A DNA stretch of 64,000 bases from Mycoavidus sp. HKI. GTDB lineage: Bacteria; Pseudomonadota; Gammaproteobacteria; Burkholderiales; Burkholderiaceae. A model generated the notes under the pieces. It ran no database searches. It saw only the letters and a list, made by a program, of their open reading frames with translations, and had not been told where the DNA came from. The DNA is taken from NCBI RefSeq assembly GCF_020023735.2, contig NZ_CP076444.2, forward strand, positions 945,501 to 1,009,500. Reading direction: 5' to 3'. A program made the position numbers and the translations under genes. This document shows positions 9,227 to 18,113 of this stretch, in pieces. Position 1 is the first letter of the stretch; every line of letters begins with the position of its first letter.

Positions 9227-9769
9227 ATGATGAAGATTGTAAAAAATACCGTAGTGTCCCTTTCTTATACCCTATCAGATGCGCAGAATGAACTGATTGA
9301 GCAAAGCAGTGAGCCAATGGTGTATCTGCACGGTGGCTATGAGAACACTTTCCCAAAGATTGAACAAACGTTAGAGGGTCAAGAGCTAGGGTTTGAGGCC
9401 AAGATACAACTCGAACCCACCGAGGCGTTTGGGGAATATGATGCTGAACTCATTAGAGTCGAGCCGCGTAGCCGTTTTCCCGAGCCATTGGAAGTCGGGA
9501 TGCAGTTTGAGGGCCTGTTAGACGAAGAGGATGAGGACGAGGATCCAGACGATTTGCCCATCTATATCGTCACTGATATTGCCGAGGATCATGTTGTGCT
9601 GGATGGCAATCATCCACTGGCTGGCGTGGCGCTCAGGTTTGACCTAAAAGTAGTGGCAGTGCGGGCCGCGACGGCCGAAGAAATTGACCATCGTCATGTG
9701 CATGGAGCGGATGGTCTGGCACTGCATTCTGATACGCCAGAGGATGATTCTGCGCCCCTTCTGCACTAA
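9227..9769 (+). CDS. slyD: FKBP-type peptidyl-prolyl isomerase, SlyD-like
   Basis: A 180-residue SlyD-type prolyl isomerase and chaperone. The FKBP domain begins VVSLSYTLSDAQNELIEQS; the flap-domain insert (QLEPTEAFGEYDAELIRV) and the return strand (DGNHPLAGVALRFDLKVVAV) are canonical. An acidic run (LLDEEDEDEDPDDL) at about residues 103-116 is longer than usual. The tail has scattered His (EIDHRHVHGADGLALHSD), reminiscent of the metal-binding tail of SlyD, but shorter than in E. coli. ATG 9227 follows a GGAG ribosome-binding site (9217-9220) at good spacing; the upstream in-frame ATG 9185 lacks one. Convergent with mutS. Confidence 0.85.
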   Translation: MMKIVKNTVVSLSYTLSDAQNELIEQSSEPMVYLHGGYENTFPKIEQTLEGQELGFEAKIQLEPTEAFGEYDAELIRVEPRSRFPEPLEVGMQFEGLLDEEDEDEDPDDLPIYIVTDIAEDHVVLDGNHPLAGVALRFDLKVVAVRAATAEEIDHRHVHGADGLALHSDTPEDDSAPLLH

Positions 9770-9794
9770 ATTTTAAACTTCTGCTTTTCTGCTT

Positions 9795-9838
9795 TCGCCC
9801 CCACGTTGATTGCTATGACAACCAGTAGTGGGGGGCGA
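9795..9838. terminator. Hairpin between convergent slyD and mutS
   Basis: TCGCCCCCAC (9795-9804) can pair with GTGGGGGGCGA (9828-9838), with one bulged base, across a 23-nt loop; TTTCTC follows on the plus strand. The position, between two convergent stop codons, suits a bidirectional terminator. The loop is long, so the call is moderate. Confidence 0.45.
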
Positions 9839-9846
9839 TTTCTCGT

Positions 9847-12537
9847 TTATTCTGTTTGCGTCGCGAGCGCGTGTAATTCAAATAATATTTCCAGCGCTTC
9901 ACGTGGCCGCATTTCATCTGGATTCAGTGCGCGTAGCTTGCTCAAAGTAGGGTGCTCCGGTTGAGCAGTGTATACACTCTCGTCAGGCGGAGGGGCAGCG
10001 GGCGCACATGCATTGAAAAGATCGAGTTGCATCGAAGGGCGGCTTGAAGCTTGCTGTTCCAGGTGCTGCAGGTGTTTGCGCGCAGCGCGAATCACCGCGG
10101 GCGGCACGCCGGCTAATTGAGCCACTTGCAAGCCATAGCTTTGATTGGCTGGACCTTCATTCACGGTGTGTAAAAACACAATCCCTTGTTTATGCTCGGC
10201 GGCGGATAAATGCACATTGGCGGCTTGTGCAAACTCGTCGGGTAATTGCGTCAACTCAAAGTAATGTGTGGCGAATAGCGTGTAACAGCCATTCGTGCTA
10301 AGCAAATGCCGTGCAATTGCCCAGGCTAGTGCAAGCCCATCAAAAGTCGATGTGCCGCGGCCGATCTCATCCATCAGTACTAAGCTGGCTGGCGTGGCAT
10401 TATTCAGAATAGCGGCGGCTTCTGTCATTTCAACCATAAAGGTTGAGCGCCCCCCCGCCAAATCATCGGCTGCGCCAATCCGCGTAAAAATGCGGTCAAT
10501 CGGCCCGAAGCGCGCGCGCTGAGCAGGCACATAAGAGCCAATATAGGCCATCAGCGCAATCAGTGCAGTTTGCCGCATAAAAGTTGATTTACCCCCCATA
10601 TTGGGGCCGGTGATCAAGAGCAGTTTACGCTGTGTAGAAAGCTGGCAATCGTTGGCAATGAAGCGCTCAATTTGAGCAGCAACCACTGGGTGGCGTCCCT
10701 GCTCAATCTCAATCCCGCTTTCATCGCTTAATTCAGGCGCCGTCCAATCATGAGCGCGGGCGCGTTCGGCCAAGGTTGCCAGGACATCGAGTTCAGCCAA
10801 GGCGGCAGCGATGCGTTGGCACTCTGCAATATAAGCCAAGAGCGTTTGCAGCAGTTCATCATAGAGGGTTTTTTCACGCATGAGAGCGCGCTCTTGAGCT
10901 GACAAGGCTTTGTCTTCAAAGGCTTTGAGTTCAGGGGTAATATAGCGCTCGGCGTTTTTTAAGGTCTGCCGACGCCGATAGTCATCGGGTACTTTATCTG
11001 TTTGACCGCGGGTCACTTCAATAAAGAAACCGTGCACTTTATTGTATTCGACTCGTAAATTCGCAATCCCAGTCCGCGTGCGTTCACGCGCTTCTAACTC
11101 AAGCAAAAACTGTCCGCAGTTTTCGGACAGTTCACGTAACTCGTCAAGCTGTGCATCGTGGCCACGGGCAATCACGCCGCCGTCACGAATCATGGCCGAT
11201 GGCTCAGCTGCAATGGCTCGCTGCAGTAATGCTACGCACTCGGCAGGCGGTTCGAGCGCGGCCTTTAATGCAATCAGCAACGGAGCGTGTTCAGTCAGCG
11301 GGCTGAGATGCGTGCGGATTGTGGGTAATTGGCTAAACGAATCGCGCAGGCTAGCTAAATCACGCGGGCGGGCGTTCAAAAGTGCAATCCGGCTGGTGAT
11401 CCGTTCGATATCCGCTATCTGCCGTAGGCTCTGGCGCAACCCAAGCAGGGCGTCGCCGGCAGCATTTGGTACTGCCTGGAGCCACGCGGTGACGGCTTGT
11501 TGGCGTGTCCGGGCAAGGTGTGCTGCGCGGGGTGGGTGGTGCAACCAATGGCGTAGCAGCCGACTGCCCATTGAGGTGCAACAGACATCGAGCACGGACA
11601 GGAGGGTTGGCGCTTCCGTGCCACGCAGGGTTTCGGTGAGTTCAAGATTACGGCGCGTGGCTGGATCAAGGCTAATATAGTGTGTTTCTTGCTCAACCTG
11701 CACGCTGCAGATATGACGCAGTTGCTGGCCTTGAGTGGCTGCGGCATAGAGTAAGAGGGCGCCCGCTGCACCGCAGGCAATGGATGAAGAATCAACGCCA
11801 AAGCCATCGAGGTTAGCGACGCCAAGCTGCGCGCAGAGGCGTGTATGGCCCGCTGCAAGGTCGAAATGCCAGTTGGGAACACGCGTTAAGGCGCCAGACC
11901 GATGAGCGAGCGCGGCGTCGTTATGATCCGTATCTGCGACCAGGATCTCGGCCGGGCGAATCCGCTCAAGAGTCGCCAGCAGATCGGCCGGAGCGGTCTG
12001 GCTAAGTCGCAAAGCGCCGCTGGCTAAATTGAGCCAAGCAAGGCCAATGGTTTGCGTCCGGTTGCGCCGGTTTGGCACCGCATAAAAAGCCAGCAAGCAG
12101 GCATCATGCTTGTCTGAAAGCAGAGCGGCATCGGTGAGTGTGCCGGGCGTGACCACGCGCACGACTTTGCGTTCGACGGGCCCTTTTGAGGTATTAGGGT
12201 CGCCAATTTGCTCACAAATGGCGACAGACTCCCCCAATTTGACCAACTTTGCTAGATATTGCTCGAGTGCATGATACGGCAATCCGGCCATTTTAATGGC
12301 TTGTCCAGCCGATGCGCCGCGTTGGGTTAGCGTCAAATCAAGTAAGCGCGAAGCTTTTTCCGCATCCTCGAAAAAAAGCTCGTAAAAATCCCCCATCCGG
12401 TACAACACTAAAGTGTTCGGGTGCTCGGCTTTAATGCCCAGGTATTGTTGCATCATTGGCGTATGGCCGTTGGCTTGGCGAGTCTGGGGCGTGATGCTGG
12501 AGGTAGAAAGGTCTTCGTTTAATGGTTGAAAAGGCAT
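9847..12537 (-). CDS. mutS: DNA mismatch repair protein MutS
   Basis: An 896-residue mismatch-recognition ATPase. Seen: the Phe-x-Glu mismatch wedge in [14 protein letters not shown] (Phe51, Glu53), the clamp/lever region with [22 protein letters not shown] text, Walker A as [14 protein letters not shown] near residue 640, the ABC-type segment [16 protein letters not shown], Walker [16 protein letters not shown], and the [10 protein letters not shown] switch. The C-terminal region carries the oligomerisation end. Length and motifs are complete, so mismatch repair should work, which matters when reading the decay elsewhere in the window as drift rather than a mutator effect. Monocistronic here. 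Confidence 0.97.
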   Translation of the reverse strand: MPFQPLNEDLSTSSITPQTRQANGHTPMMQQYLGIKAEHPNTLVLYRMGDFYELFFEDAEKASRLLDLTLTQRGASAGQAIKMAGLPYHALEQYLAKLVKLGESVAICEQIGDPNTSKGPVERKVVRVVTPGTLTDAALLSDKHDACLLAFYAVPNRRNRTQTIGLAWLNLASGALRLSQTAPADLLATLERIRPAEILVADTDHNDAALAHRSGALTRVPNWHFDLAAGHTRLCAQLGVANLDGFGVDSSSIACGAAGALLLYAAATQGQQLRHICSVQVEQETHYISLDPATRRNLELTETLRGTEAPTLLSVLDVCCTSMGSRLLRHWLHHPPRAAHLARTRQQAVTAWLQAVPNAAGDALLGLRQSLRQIADIERITSRIALLNARPRDLASLRDSFSQLPTIRTHLSPLTEHAPLLIALKAALEPPAECVALLQRAIAAEPSAMIRDGGVIARGHDAQLDELRELSENCGQFLLELEARERTRTGIANLRVEYNKVHGFFIEVTRGQTDKVPDDYRRRQTLKNAERYITPELKAFEDKALSAQERALMREKTLYDELLQTLLAYIAECQRIAAALAELDVLATLAERARAHDWTAPELSDESGIEIEQGRHPVVAAQIERFIANDCQLSTQRKLLLITGPNMGGKSTFMRQTALIALMAYIGSYVPAQRARFGPIDRIFTRIGAADDLAGGRSTFMVEMTEAAAILNNATPASLVLMDEIGRGTSTFDGLALAWAIARHLLSTNGCYTLFATHYFELTQLPDEFAQAANVHLSAAEHKQGIVFLHTVNEGPANQSYGLQVAQLAGVPPAVIRAARKHLQHLEQQASSRPSMQLDLFNACAPAAPPPDESVYTAQPEHPTLSKLRALNPDEMRPREALEILFELHALATQTE

Positions 12538-12695
12538 ATTCCGGTCTGAGTAAGGCTTAAGTGCGTGCTTTTGTTAGGCGTTAGTCTAATCCAGTTTAAG
12601 GTTTGAGGCACGGCAATCTAGCGTCAGCGTATGGCTGAGTGGCTTCAGTTAGACCCCCAATGTCATACATTATTTATGTTGTTGCTGGCCCCAAC

Positions 12696-12724
12696 TTGAC
12701 AAAGATTTCTCATGGATTATTTTA
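12696..12724 (+). promoter_or_regulatory. Candidate sigma70 promoter for the DUF1127 gene
   Basis: A perfect -35 hexamer TTGACA (12696-12701), 17-nt spacer, and a weak -10 ATTTTA (12719-12724), about 59 bp before the ATG at 12783. The rest of the 245-bp gap upstream, back to the divergent mutS start, shows nothing else. Confidence 0.4.
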
Positions 12725-12782
12725 GAAGAGCATCGATTGATTTCGATTTGATTTTAAAGCGATGAACTAAACGGGGATCGTT

Positions 12783-12983
12783 ATGGCTTTCGTAAATTTT
12801 ATAGGGAAAATGCTAAAAATATTACAAAATAGATGGCGCCTTGCGTGTATGCGCTCGGAATTAGGGCTGCTGGATGATGAGGCTTTGAAAGATATTGGCT
12901 TGACACGGGCGCAGGTATGGGAAAATCCAAGGTTGGCCAATTGGTTAAGGAATGATCCTTATCGTCAGCATAAGGCAGGTTAA
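12783..12983 (+). CDS. Small DUF1127 (YjiS-like) protein
   Basis: A 66-residue protein. The segment RWRLACMRSELGLLDDEALKDIGL followed by TRAQVWENPRL is the DUF1127 signature (R.R...L..L.D..LkDIGl.R.e). Such small basic proteins are widespread in proteobacteria; some act as RNA-interacting or phosphate- and carbon-related regulators, but no function is assigned here. A purine-rich GGGGAT sits 10 nt before the ATG. Stand-alone gene with its own candidate promoter. Confidence 0.8.
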   Translation: MAFVNFIGKMLKILQNRWRLACMRSELGLLDDEALKDIGLTRAQVWENPRLANWLRNDPYRQHKAG

Positions 12984-13018
12984 CTAACAATGGGGATGAT
13001 GGGGGCAGTTCAAAAAAT

Positions 13019-13186
13019 CTACGATGCTCCCATTTTGCAAGGCTGATGTTTAATGCTGTGGTTAGCTTTTTCCCGCTCAAATTTTTTCAGCACTTCAAAA
13101 CTCACGTTAAAACGTTCGCTAAGCTTTTCTGACTGAAGTTCAATGACAGCCTTTGGGCTCATCTGTTTTTCAATCTGCTCCGCCAT
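13019..13186 (-). CDS. Unidentified short ORF, probably a gene fragment
   Basis: ATG at 13186 gives 55 residues, MAEQIEKQMSPKAVIEL onward, with a heptad-like charged helix and a C-terminal LSERFNVSFEVLKKFERE stretch. The frame stays open upstream (ENIIPIALPQL), overlapping the start of the plus-strand toxin gene, so it may be the tail of a longer lost gene. The LSERF.VS pattern vaguely recalls ImmA/IrrE C-termini; I do not claim that family. No ribosome-binding site is evident. Confidence 0.25.
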   Translation of the reverse strand: MAEQIEKQMSPKAVIELQSEKLSERFNVSFEVLKKFEREKANHSIKHQPCKMGAS

Positions 13187-13208
13187 GAGCTGAGGCAACG
13201 CGATAGGT

Positions 13209-13570
13209 ATGATATTTTCTGTCAGAGAACGGTTTCTTGAAGATGGACTTAGCCCTTACGCAGAGTGGTTTAAGACACTTCCACCGGTTGCTGCTGCAAA
13301 AGTTACTACGGCAAAAGCTAGGATGGAACTAGGTAATTTGTCTCGAGTGGAGTGGTTGCGTGGAATGGGCGAATACAAGATTGATTTTGGGCCGGGCTAT
13401 CGAATGTATCTTGCAAAGGATGGTTTGAAAATCATTGTTCTGCTTGGTGGAGGAACAAAGCATCGTTAACAAACAGGCATCGCGATAGGGCTGTGCACTT
13501 ATGGGAAGAGTACAAGCGTCGAAAAGTAGAGGCAGCTAGGGCTGTGATGAAAAAACAAAAGAGGACATGA
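13209..13570 (+). pseudogene. HigB-like (RelE/ParE superfamily) toxin, broken
   Basis: MIFSVRERFLEDGLSPYAEW followed by MELGNLSRVEWLRGMGEYKIDFGPGYRMYLAKDG is a clear addiction-module killer (HigB/RelE-type mRNA interferase) core ending in VLLGGGTKHR. A TAA then stops it after 86 residues (at 13467-13469). The missing C-terminal helix is still recognisable one frame over as AVHLWEEYKRRKVEAARAVM up to a TGA at 13568-13570, so a nonsense change plus an indel truncated the gene. The surviving core lacks the usual basic C-terminal helix. It stands directly before a remnant of its antitoxin gene. Confidence 0.65.
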
Positions 13571-13617
13571 TGACACTTACACGAGATTTTAAAGAGACGG
13601 TTATAGGGGGGATTTGA
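13567..13617 (+). pseudogene. Antitoxin gene remnant (HigA-like partner)
   Basis: ATG 13567 overlaps the old toxin stop as ATGA, the expected layout of a toxin-first pair. MMTLTRDFKETV is the conserved start of addiction-module antidote proteins (family consensus like LTRDFKETI.AR), but the frame becomes IGGI and stops at 13615-13617 after 16 codons. The helix-turn-helix body is absent, and the 330 bp that follow contain only the inverted repeat copy described separately. Confidence 0.55.
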
Positions 13618-13726
13618 CGAAAGGGAAATTAAAGTACGTTTATGCGTCAGAGCCTTTGATTTTAAATCTCTCGAAGCTTAATGGGCTAGTCTGCTTGTGC
13701 TTCTGGTTCAGTGGTCAACTGTGCTG

Positions 13727-13877
13727 CCACGCTACAGGCGATCTCTTCTTGAACATCACCAGCGCCTTGGTGTTGCCTTCGGCCTAATACCGATCCAGAG
13801 AGCAGAACGGAATTGTAAGAATCACCACGTTGGCGAGTAACTGCCCAAAGCCTAAATTTTCTGGGCTTTGGGCGTGG
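13727..13877 (-). repeat. 151-bp inverted repeat, copy A
   Basis: Reverse complement of 16436-16586 with 4 mismatches by my alignment (147/151). It lies in the otherwise gene-free stretch 13618-13949. On the minus strand it has an open frame (RPKPRKFRLWAVTRQ, QRGDSYNSVLLSGSVLGRR) of unknown identity that extends past the repeat to 13686, 66 residues in all from 13886. Confidence 0.85.
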
Positions 13878-13949
13878 CCCCCCCAAGATGCGGCGGATTT
13901 TTTATCAATCCCGACCATCCCTCTTCAGCAGGGGAAACTCAAGGCGCGA

Positions 13950-14663
13950 CTAAGCAAAGGAGGTGGGCACTGAGTTTTGGTGTAAATGCCTTTTATCAAG
14001 TTTTTCGATAGTTTCAGAAAAAACAAGGCGTTTGCTTCTGTATTTTTCCACTGCTGCTCGCTGCATTCCCAGGGATTCCCAAGTTTTGACGGAAGCGGGA
14101 TTATCTTCGCGAGCTGTAGCGATTACACTTTCTGGAGCCGTGCCAGAGGGAAAAAGGAGTTTATAGCCTCGATCTCGGGCTTCAGGAATGTAATAGTTCA
14201 CCAGCGCGATGGCAGCTTGTTTCCCAAATCTTTTGCCCCAATGTTTGTGATGGAGGACCCTGGCCACCTCAACAGAACCGTACTGCGCCCCGAAGCCTGC
14301 CACGATATTGCCGATAAACTGATCATCTTCATTTATGTTGGTGATAGCTAGAGCGCTAAAGGCATTCCCTTTTTGCCAGCGATCTTCCCACGTATTCAAA
14401 CGTTCTTGAGTTTTATCTATACTCCAAACACTACCATCACGGTATTTTTCCATGTTGATGGGGTCAGCGAATAGATCTATGTAGGCCAATAAATTTTTTT
14501 GAGTGACCGATTTCATTTCGAGGTCCTCCGTGTGTATAGTCACAGTCAAGGCCCCTTTGTCTCCAGTTTCAAAGCTAATATCTGGCCTTGAATCAACATA
14601 TGTATTATATAGCTGCACGCCAATATTCGTAGAACGAGTAATATTAGAAATTGCTGACAACAT
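13950..14663 (-). CDS. GNAT-family N-acetyltransferase (RimJ/RimL-like)
   Basis: A 237-residue protein. The acetyl-CoA binding segment is visible as VARVLHHKHWGKRFGKQAA, giving the Q/R-x-x-G-x-G/A pattern at RFGKQA, preceded by a beta-strand-like QFIGNIVAGFG and followed by NPASVKTWESLGMQ, the NxxSxxxxxxxGF-like element of RimJ-type acetyltransferases. ATG 14663 is chosen because AGGAG sits at good spacing upstream; longer in-frame starts up to 14735 add a non-conserved leader. The protein substrate is unknown. The gene lies alone, between one arm of an inverted repeat and an insertion sequence, so it is accessory. Confidence 0.7.
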   Translation of the reverse strand: MLSAISNITRSTNIGVQLYNTYVDSRPDISFETGDKGALTVTIHTEDLEMKSVTQKNLLAYIDLFADPINMEKYRDGSVWSIDKTQERLNTWEDRWQKGNAFSALAITNINEDDQFIGNIVAGFGAQYGSVEVARVLHHKHWGKRFGKQAAIALVNYYIPEARDRGYKLLFPSGTAPESVIATAREDNPASVKTWESLGMQRAAVEKYRSKRLVFSETIEKLDKRHLHQNSVPTSFA

Positions 14664-14845
14664 AAAATCTCCTATGAACCCTCTTATTAATATAAAAAGA
14701 TACTGAGCTGGTAGTGCCTCGATCGCCGTAGCCAAATACTCGTTAATAACCCATGGATGTCCGCCGGATTCAGCGCGATCGATGCATTAAAGTCTTGTCA
14801 TATTACTCTACTAAATTCGTAAATTCTTCCCTTACAAAATCATTA

Positions 14846-16328
14846 GTCGGTCCTGAATAATTCGTAAGTTCTTTTGTGGTAAAGGTTTTGCGTCGAGATA
14901 GGGCGGCATAAATTGCAATAAAATGGCATATTAAGAAAATAAATCCTGCAATTTGTGATGAGGCAAGAATGGGTCCAAAGGCAACGGCGAGCACAGGAGA
15001 TTTATTCCGGCATCCGCTAAACGAACAGATCAATATGAAGCATCCGTTGGTGCGACTGGCGGGTTTAATCAACTGGGATCAGCTTAGCGCGTTGATGAGT
15101 GAGAGCTTCACCTCAAACAGAGGTCGACCTGCGACCTCGCCGCGGCTCATAGCCGGCTTACTGTATCTGCAATACGCATTCAATTTGTCTGATGAAGAGG
15201 TGGTGTTGGGTTGGCTGGAAAACCCCTACCAACAATTTTTTACAGGGGAAACGTACCTTCAAACTGAGGCACCGATTGACCCGTCAAGTCTAACGCGTTG
15301 GCGTAATCGGCTTGGTGAAGCGGGCGTAGAAGAGCTATTAGCGGAGACGATCGAAGCGGCCAAACGTAGTGATGTCATCAAAGCATCGAGCGTAAAACGA
15401 GTGATCGTTGACACCACGGTGATGGAGAAGGCGATATCGCATCCTACCGATTCGCGATTGCTAGAGCGTTGCCGAGAGCATCTGGTGAAAGTGGCGGCAC
15501 AATACGGTTTAAAGTTACGGCAAAACTACAACCGAATTGCGCCTCGCCTATCAACCCAGATCAGCCGTTATGCGCACGCGAAGCAGTACAAACGAATGAA
15601 CAAGGCGTTGGGTACACTACGTTCGCGAGTGGGGCGAGTGATGCGTGACGTTGAGAGACAAATCGAGTCAGTGGCCGTACAAGGCCGTGATGCATTGAGA
15701 GAGTTGATATCCCGCACAAAACGAATCATTTCGCAAAGGCCCAAGGATAAAGACAAACTCTATGCTCTGCATGCCCCAGAAGTGGAATGCATAGCCAAGG
15801 GCAAGGCGCGTAAGCCTTACGAGTTCGGTGTGAAAGTATCGATCACGACGACTCACCAGGAAGGGTTGGTGGTTGGCGCACGCTCAATGCCAGGAAATCC
15901 TTATGACGGTCATACGCTGGCCGAAGCACTAGAACAAGCAGCGATCCTGTGTGATGTGACTCCAGAGGTTGCGATCGTTGATCGCGGTTACAAAGGCATT
16001 GAGATCGATGGCGTAAAAATCTATCACTCTGGTATGCGTCGGGGTATCACACGTACGCTACGCGCGGTCATCAAACGACGCAGTGCCATTGAGCCCATTA
16101 TTGGCCATATGAAAGCGGATGGGAAACTAGACCGAAATTGGCTCAAAGGCGCGTTAGGCGATGCCATGCACGCTGTGCTCTGTGGTGCTGGGCATAACTT
16201 ACGTATGATCCTCAGAAAGCTTCGGCTTTTTTACGTCTTTCTTTTATCCGTTTTATTCCGTCATACCTTTACTGTTGGTTTGAGTTTTTAGATCACATAG
16301 TACGCAAAACGATTTATTCAGGACCGAC
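14846..16328 (+). mobile_element. Complete IS5-type insertion sequence, 1483 bp
   Basis: Bounded by perfect 15-bp terminal inverted repeats: GTCGGTCCTGAATAA at 14846-14860 and its complement at 16314-16328. The 6-bp direct repeat TCATTA flanks both ends (14840-14845 and 16329-16334), consistent with a target-site duplication, although IS5-type elements more often duplicate 3-4 bp. It carries one intact transposase gene. Identical ends and an unbroken gene suggest a fairly recent insertion. Confidence 0.8.
14969..16291 (+). CDS. IS5-family transposase
   Basis: A 440-residue DDE transposase. The N-terminal helix-turn-helix region reads GDLFRHPLNEQINMKHPLVR and LAGLINWDQLSALMSESF, then RGRPATSPRLIAGLLYLQY, followed by PIDPSSLTRWRNRLGEAG. 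Catalytic core: Asp of VKRVIVDTTVMEKAI, Asp in EVAIVDRGYKGIE, Glu in RRSAIEPIIGHMKADGKLDR. The closing GAGHNLRMILRKLR is also typical. The C-terminal hydrophobic tail (YVFLLSVLFRHTFTVGLSF) is normal read-through to the IS end. It appears functional. Sister copies elsewhere in the genome would be expected. Confidence 0.9.
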   Translation: MGPKATASTGDLFRHPLNEQINMKHPLVRLAGLINWDQLSALMSESFTSNRGRPATSPRLIAGLLYLQYAFNLSDEEVVLGWLENPYQQFFTGETYLQTEAPIDPSSLTRWRNRLGEAGVEELLAETIEAAKRSDVIKASSVKRVIVDTTVMEKAISHPTDSRLLERCREHLVKVAAQYGLKLRQNYNRIAPRLSTQISRYAHAKQYKRMNKALGTLRSRVGRVMRDVERQIESVAVQGRDALRELISRTKRIISQRPKDKDKLYALHAPEVECIAKGKARKPYEFGVKVSITTTHQEGLVVGARSMPGNPYDGHTLAEALEQAAILCDVTPEVAIVDRGYKGIEIDGVKIYHSGMRRGITRTLRAVIKRRSAIEPIIGHMKADGKLDRNWLKGALGDAMHAVLCGAGHNLRMILRKLRLFYVFLLSVLFRHTFTVGLSF

Positions 16329-16344
16329 TCATTAGGAGACAAAA

Positions 16345-16546
16345 ATGACACGACGCACCTTCTTGAGAAATTCACTGCTGCGCAGCAGCCGTACCGACTG
16401 CTTTTGTTTACACTGCAGCTATGCAGAGAGGGGTTCCACGCCCAAAGCCCAGAAAATTTAGGCTTTGGGCAGTTACTCGCCAACGTGGTGATTCTTACAA
16501 TTCCGTTTTGCTCTCTGGGTCGGTATTAGGCCGAAGGCAACACTAA
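16345..16546 (+). pseudogene. Short broken ORF with Tat-like N-terminus
   Basis: An AGGAG (16335-16339) precedes ATG 16345, which starts MTRRTFLRNSLL, looking like a twin-arginine signal peptide. In that frame the text turns implausible (RSSRTDCFC) and stops soon; one frame over, AAAVPTAFVYTAAM would complete a Tat signal and run into PRPKPRKFRLWAVTRQRGDS, ending at TAA 16544-16546. So a frameshifted small gene is likely. The body is the 151-bp repeat copy B. The IS lies immediately upstream, separating it from any original promoter. Identity unknown. Confidence 0.3.
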
Positions 16547-16586
16547 GGTGCTGGTGATGTTCAAGAAGAGATCGCCTGTAGCGTGG
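16436..16586 (+). repeat. 151-bp inverted repeat, copy B
   Basis: Pairs with copy A at 13727-13877 in inverted orientation, same length, 4 mismatches. The two arms enclose about 2.56 kb holding the acetyltransferase gene and the IS. The remaining parts of 16329-16672 hold only the broken ORF and no other gene. Confidence 0.85.
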
Positions 16587-16672
16587 AACGTAGGTGAGAT
16601 GAGCCAACGCAGAGCCGATCTACCACCGCTCAGAGCGTAAGAGTGGCTGTGCGAGCGCTTGGCCGAGCGGGA

Positions 16673-17833
16673 TTATTTCCCACGAATAATAGATAAAGTT
16701 TGCCATTGCCCATTAACCACTTTATAAACCATCATATCGCTTTGCTTTAAGTCACCGTGCGCATTATAAGCAAGCGTTTTGATGGTGATCGCTGGCATTT
16801 CGGTCTTAGCGAGATATGGCAAATATTTTTCGGGTTCGGTTGAATCTGCGGTTTTCATTGCGCTCAACATCGCCATCGCACCATCATAGGCATAAGGTGA
16901 ATAGGTCTGAACATTCTCGCCAAAGCGCTTTTTATAGTGCTCAGCATATTCCTTGCCGCGCGGCATTTTATCTGGCGACAAACAGATCGATAAGGCCACG
17001 GTGCCTTCGGCAGCTGGCCCAGCAAGCTTTAAGAAGGTCTCTGATTTGACGCCCTCACTCGCGATTAATACGGCTTTTATTTTGAGCGCCTGCATTTGTT
17101 TAACCACGGCTGCGGCTTGTGCATCGACCCCTCCATAGAAGATCGCTTGCGGCTTAATCCGCTTGAGTCTGGTTAATAGCGCCTTAAAATCAATGGTTTT
17201 ATCGTTACCGTATTCATGGCCAACGATGTCGACTCCCTCTGCGGTGGCGATTTGTTCAAATTGATCTGCCAACGCCTGACCATACGTGGTCCGATCATCA
17301 ATGATGGCAATCCGTTTAAGGCCCAGATTCTTAGCGACAAAAGCGCTGATCAAGGCATCTTGCTGAAGATCCGAAGCGGTCATGCGAAAGGTGGTTTTAT
17401 AGCCTTGCTGCGTGTACTGAGGAGCGGAAGCCATGGCGATTTGGGGAATGCCTGCTTTGGCGTAAACATGAGAGGCAGGGATCGTGGTGCCTGAATTGAA
17501 ATGGCCGAGCACCCCCTTAATCTTTTGATCGACAAGCTTCTTAGCAACCATAATCGCCATGCGAGGATCGGCTCGATCATCCATTGTGTTCAGTACGATC
17601 CGAATGGGCTTGCCGCCGATGATGGGGTCAGTTGCATTAAATTCTTCTACAGCAAGAATCACGCCATTGAGAAAATCTCGACCGTAATGTGCTTGCGCTC
17701 CGGAGATTGGCACTGCACAGCCAATTTTGACTTCTGCGCGATTCTGCGTATTTTGCGCCGCGGTCATAATGCTGATACCCATCATCGATCCTGCTAGCAA
17801 AATGCGTGTCACGTATTTAATCATCGCTGCCAT
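16673..17833 (-). CDS. Branched-chain amino acid ABC transporter, periplasmic binding protein (LivJ/LivK type)
   Basis: A 386-residue type I periplasmic binding protein. A signal peptide (MIKYVTRILLAGSMMGISI, cleaved near MTAAQN) is followed by VKIGCAVPISGAQAHYGRDF, the conserved start of Leu/Ile/Val-binding proteins; the GHFNSGTTIPASHVY and YSPYAYDGAMAML blocks complete the ligand cleft. It would deliver branched-chain or related amino acids to an inner-membrane permease. No LivHMGF genes are in the window, so it is an orphan here. GGAGG lies just upstream of the chosen ATG 17833; ATG 17824 is an alternative. Short tandem repeats occupy its upstream region. Confidence 0.9.
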   Translation of the reverse strand: MAAMIKYVTRILLAGSMMGISIMTAAQNTQNRAEVKIGCAVPISGAQAHYGRDFLNGVILAVEEFNATDPIIGGKPIRIVLNTMDDRADPRMAIMVAKKLVDQKIKGVLGHFNSGTTIPASHVYAKAGIPQIAMASAPQYTQQGYKTTFRMTASDLQQDALISAFVAKNLGLKRIAIIDDRTTYGQALADQFEQIATAEGVDIVGHEYGNDKTIDFKALLTRLKRIKPQAIFYGGVDAQAAAVVKQMQALKIKAVLIASEGVKSETFLKLAGPAAEGTVALSICLSPDKMPRGKEYAEHYKKRFGENVQTYSPYAYDGAMAMLSAMKTADSTEPEKYLPYLAKTEMPAITIKTLAYNAHGDLKQSDMMVYKVVNGQWQTLSIIRGK

Positions 17834-17857
17834 TGCCCCTCCTATATTCTGGTGACT

Positions 17858-17980
17858 GTCTCACGGCTTAAGCGTACGACCGTCTCACGGCTTAATCGTA
17901 CTGTAGTCCTAGCGAAGGTGTATATTTCCTTATCCTTTATAGGGTACACCGTCATTTATAGGGTATCGCAGTCATTTATA
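17858..17980. repeat. Short tandem repeats in the livK-typA intergenic region
   Basis: GTCTCACGGCTTA occurs at 17858-17870 and 17882-17894 (24-bp period). TTTATAGGGTA occurs at 17936-17946 and 17955-17965 (19-bp period), and GTCATTTATA at 17951-17960 and 17971-17980. The region lies between divergent livK and typA and could hold operators; no protein is assigned. Confidence 0.5.
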
Positions 17981-18113
17981 CTATAAGTGCGATATGCATT
18001 AGCCAGATACAATATGCATTATGTGCTAAAATGTAAAGCTTTCAAGCAAGCGATGCGGTGGTACAAAGCAGTACGCGCTGACACGCTTTGGCTTTTCCAT
18101 CCTAGAATATCTT

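Noticed and set aside
11042..11680. A 212-residue open frame antisense to mutS
   Set aside because: Ser/Arg/Ala-rich shadow of a strongly conserved gene, no start signal.
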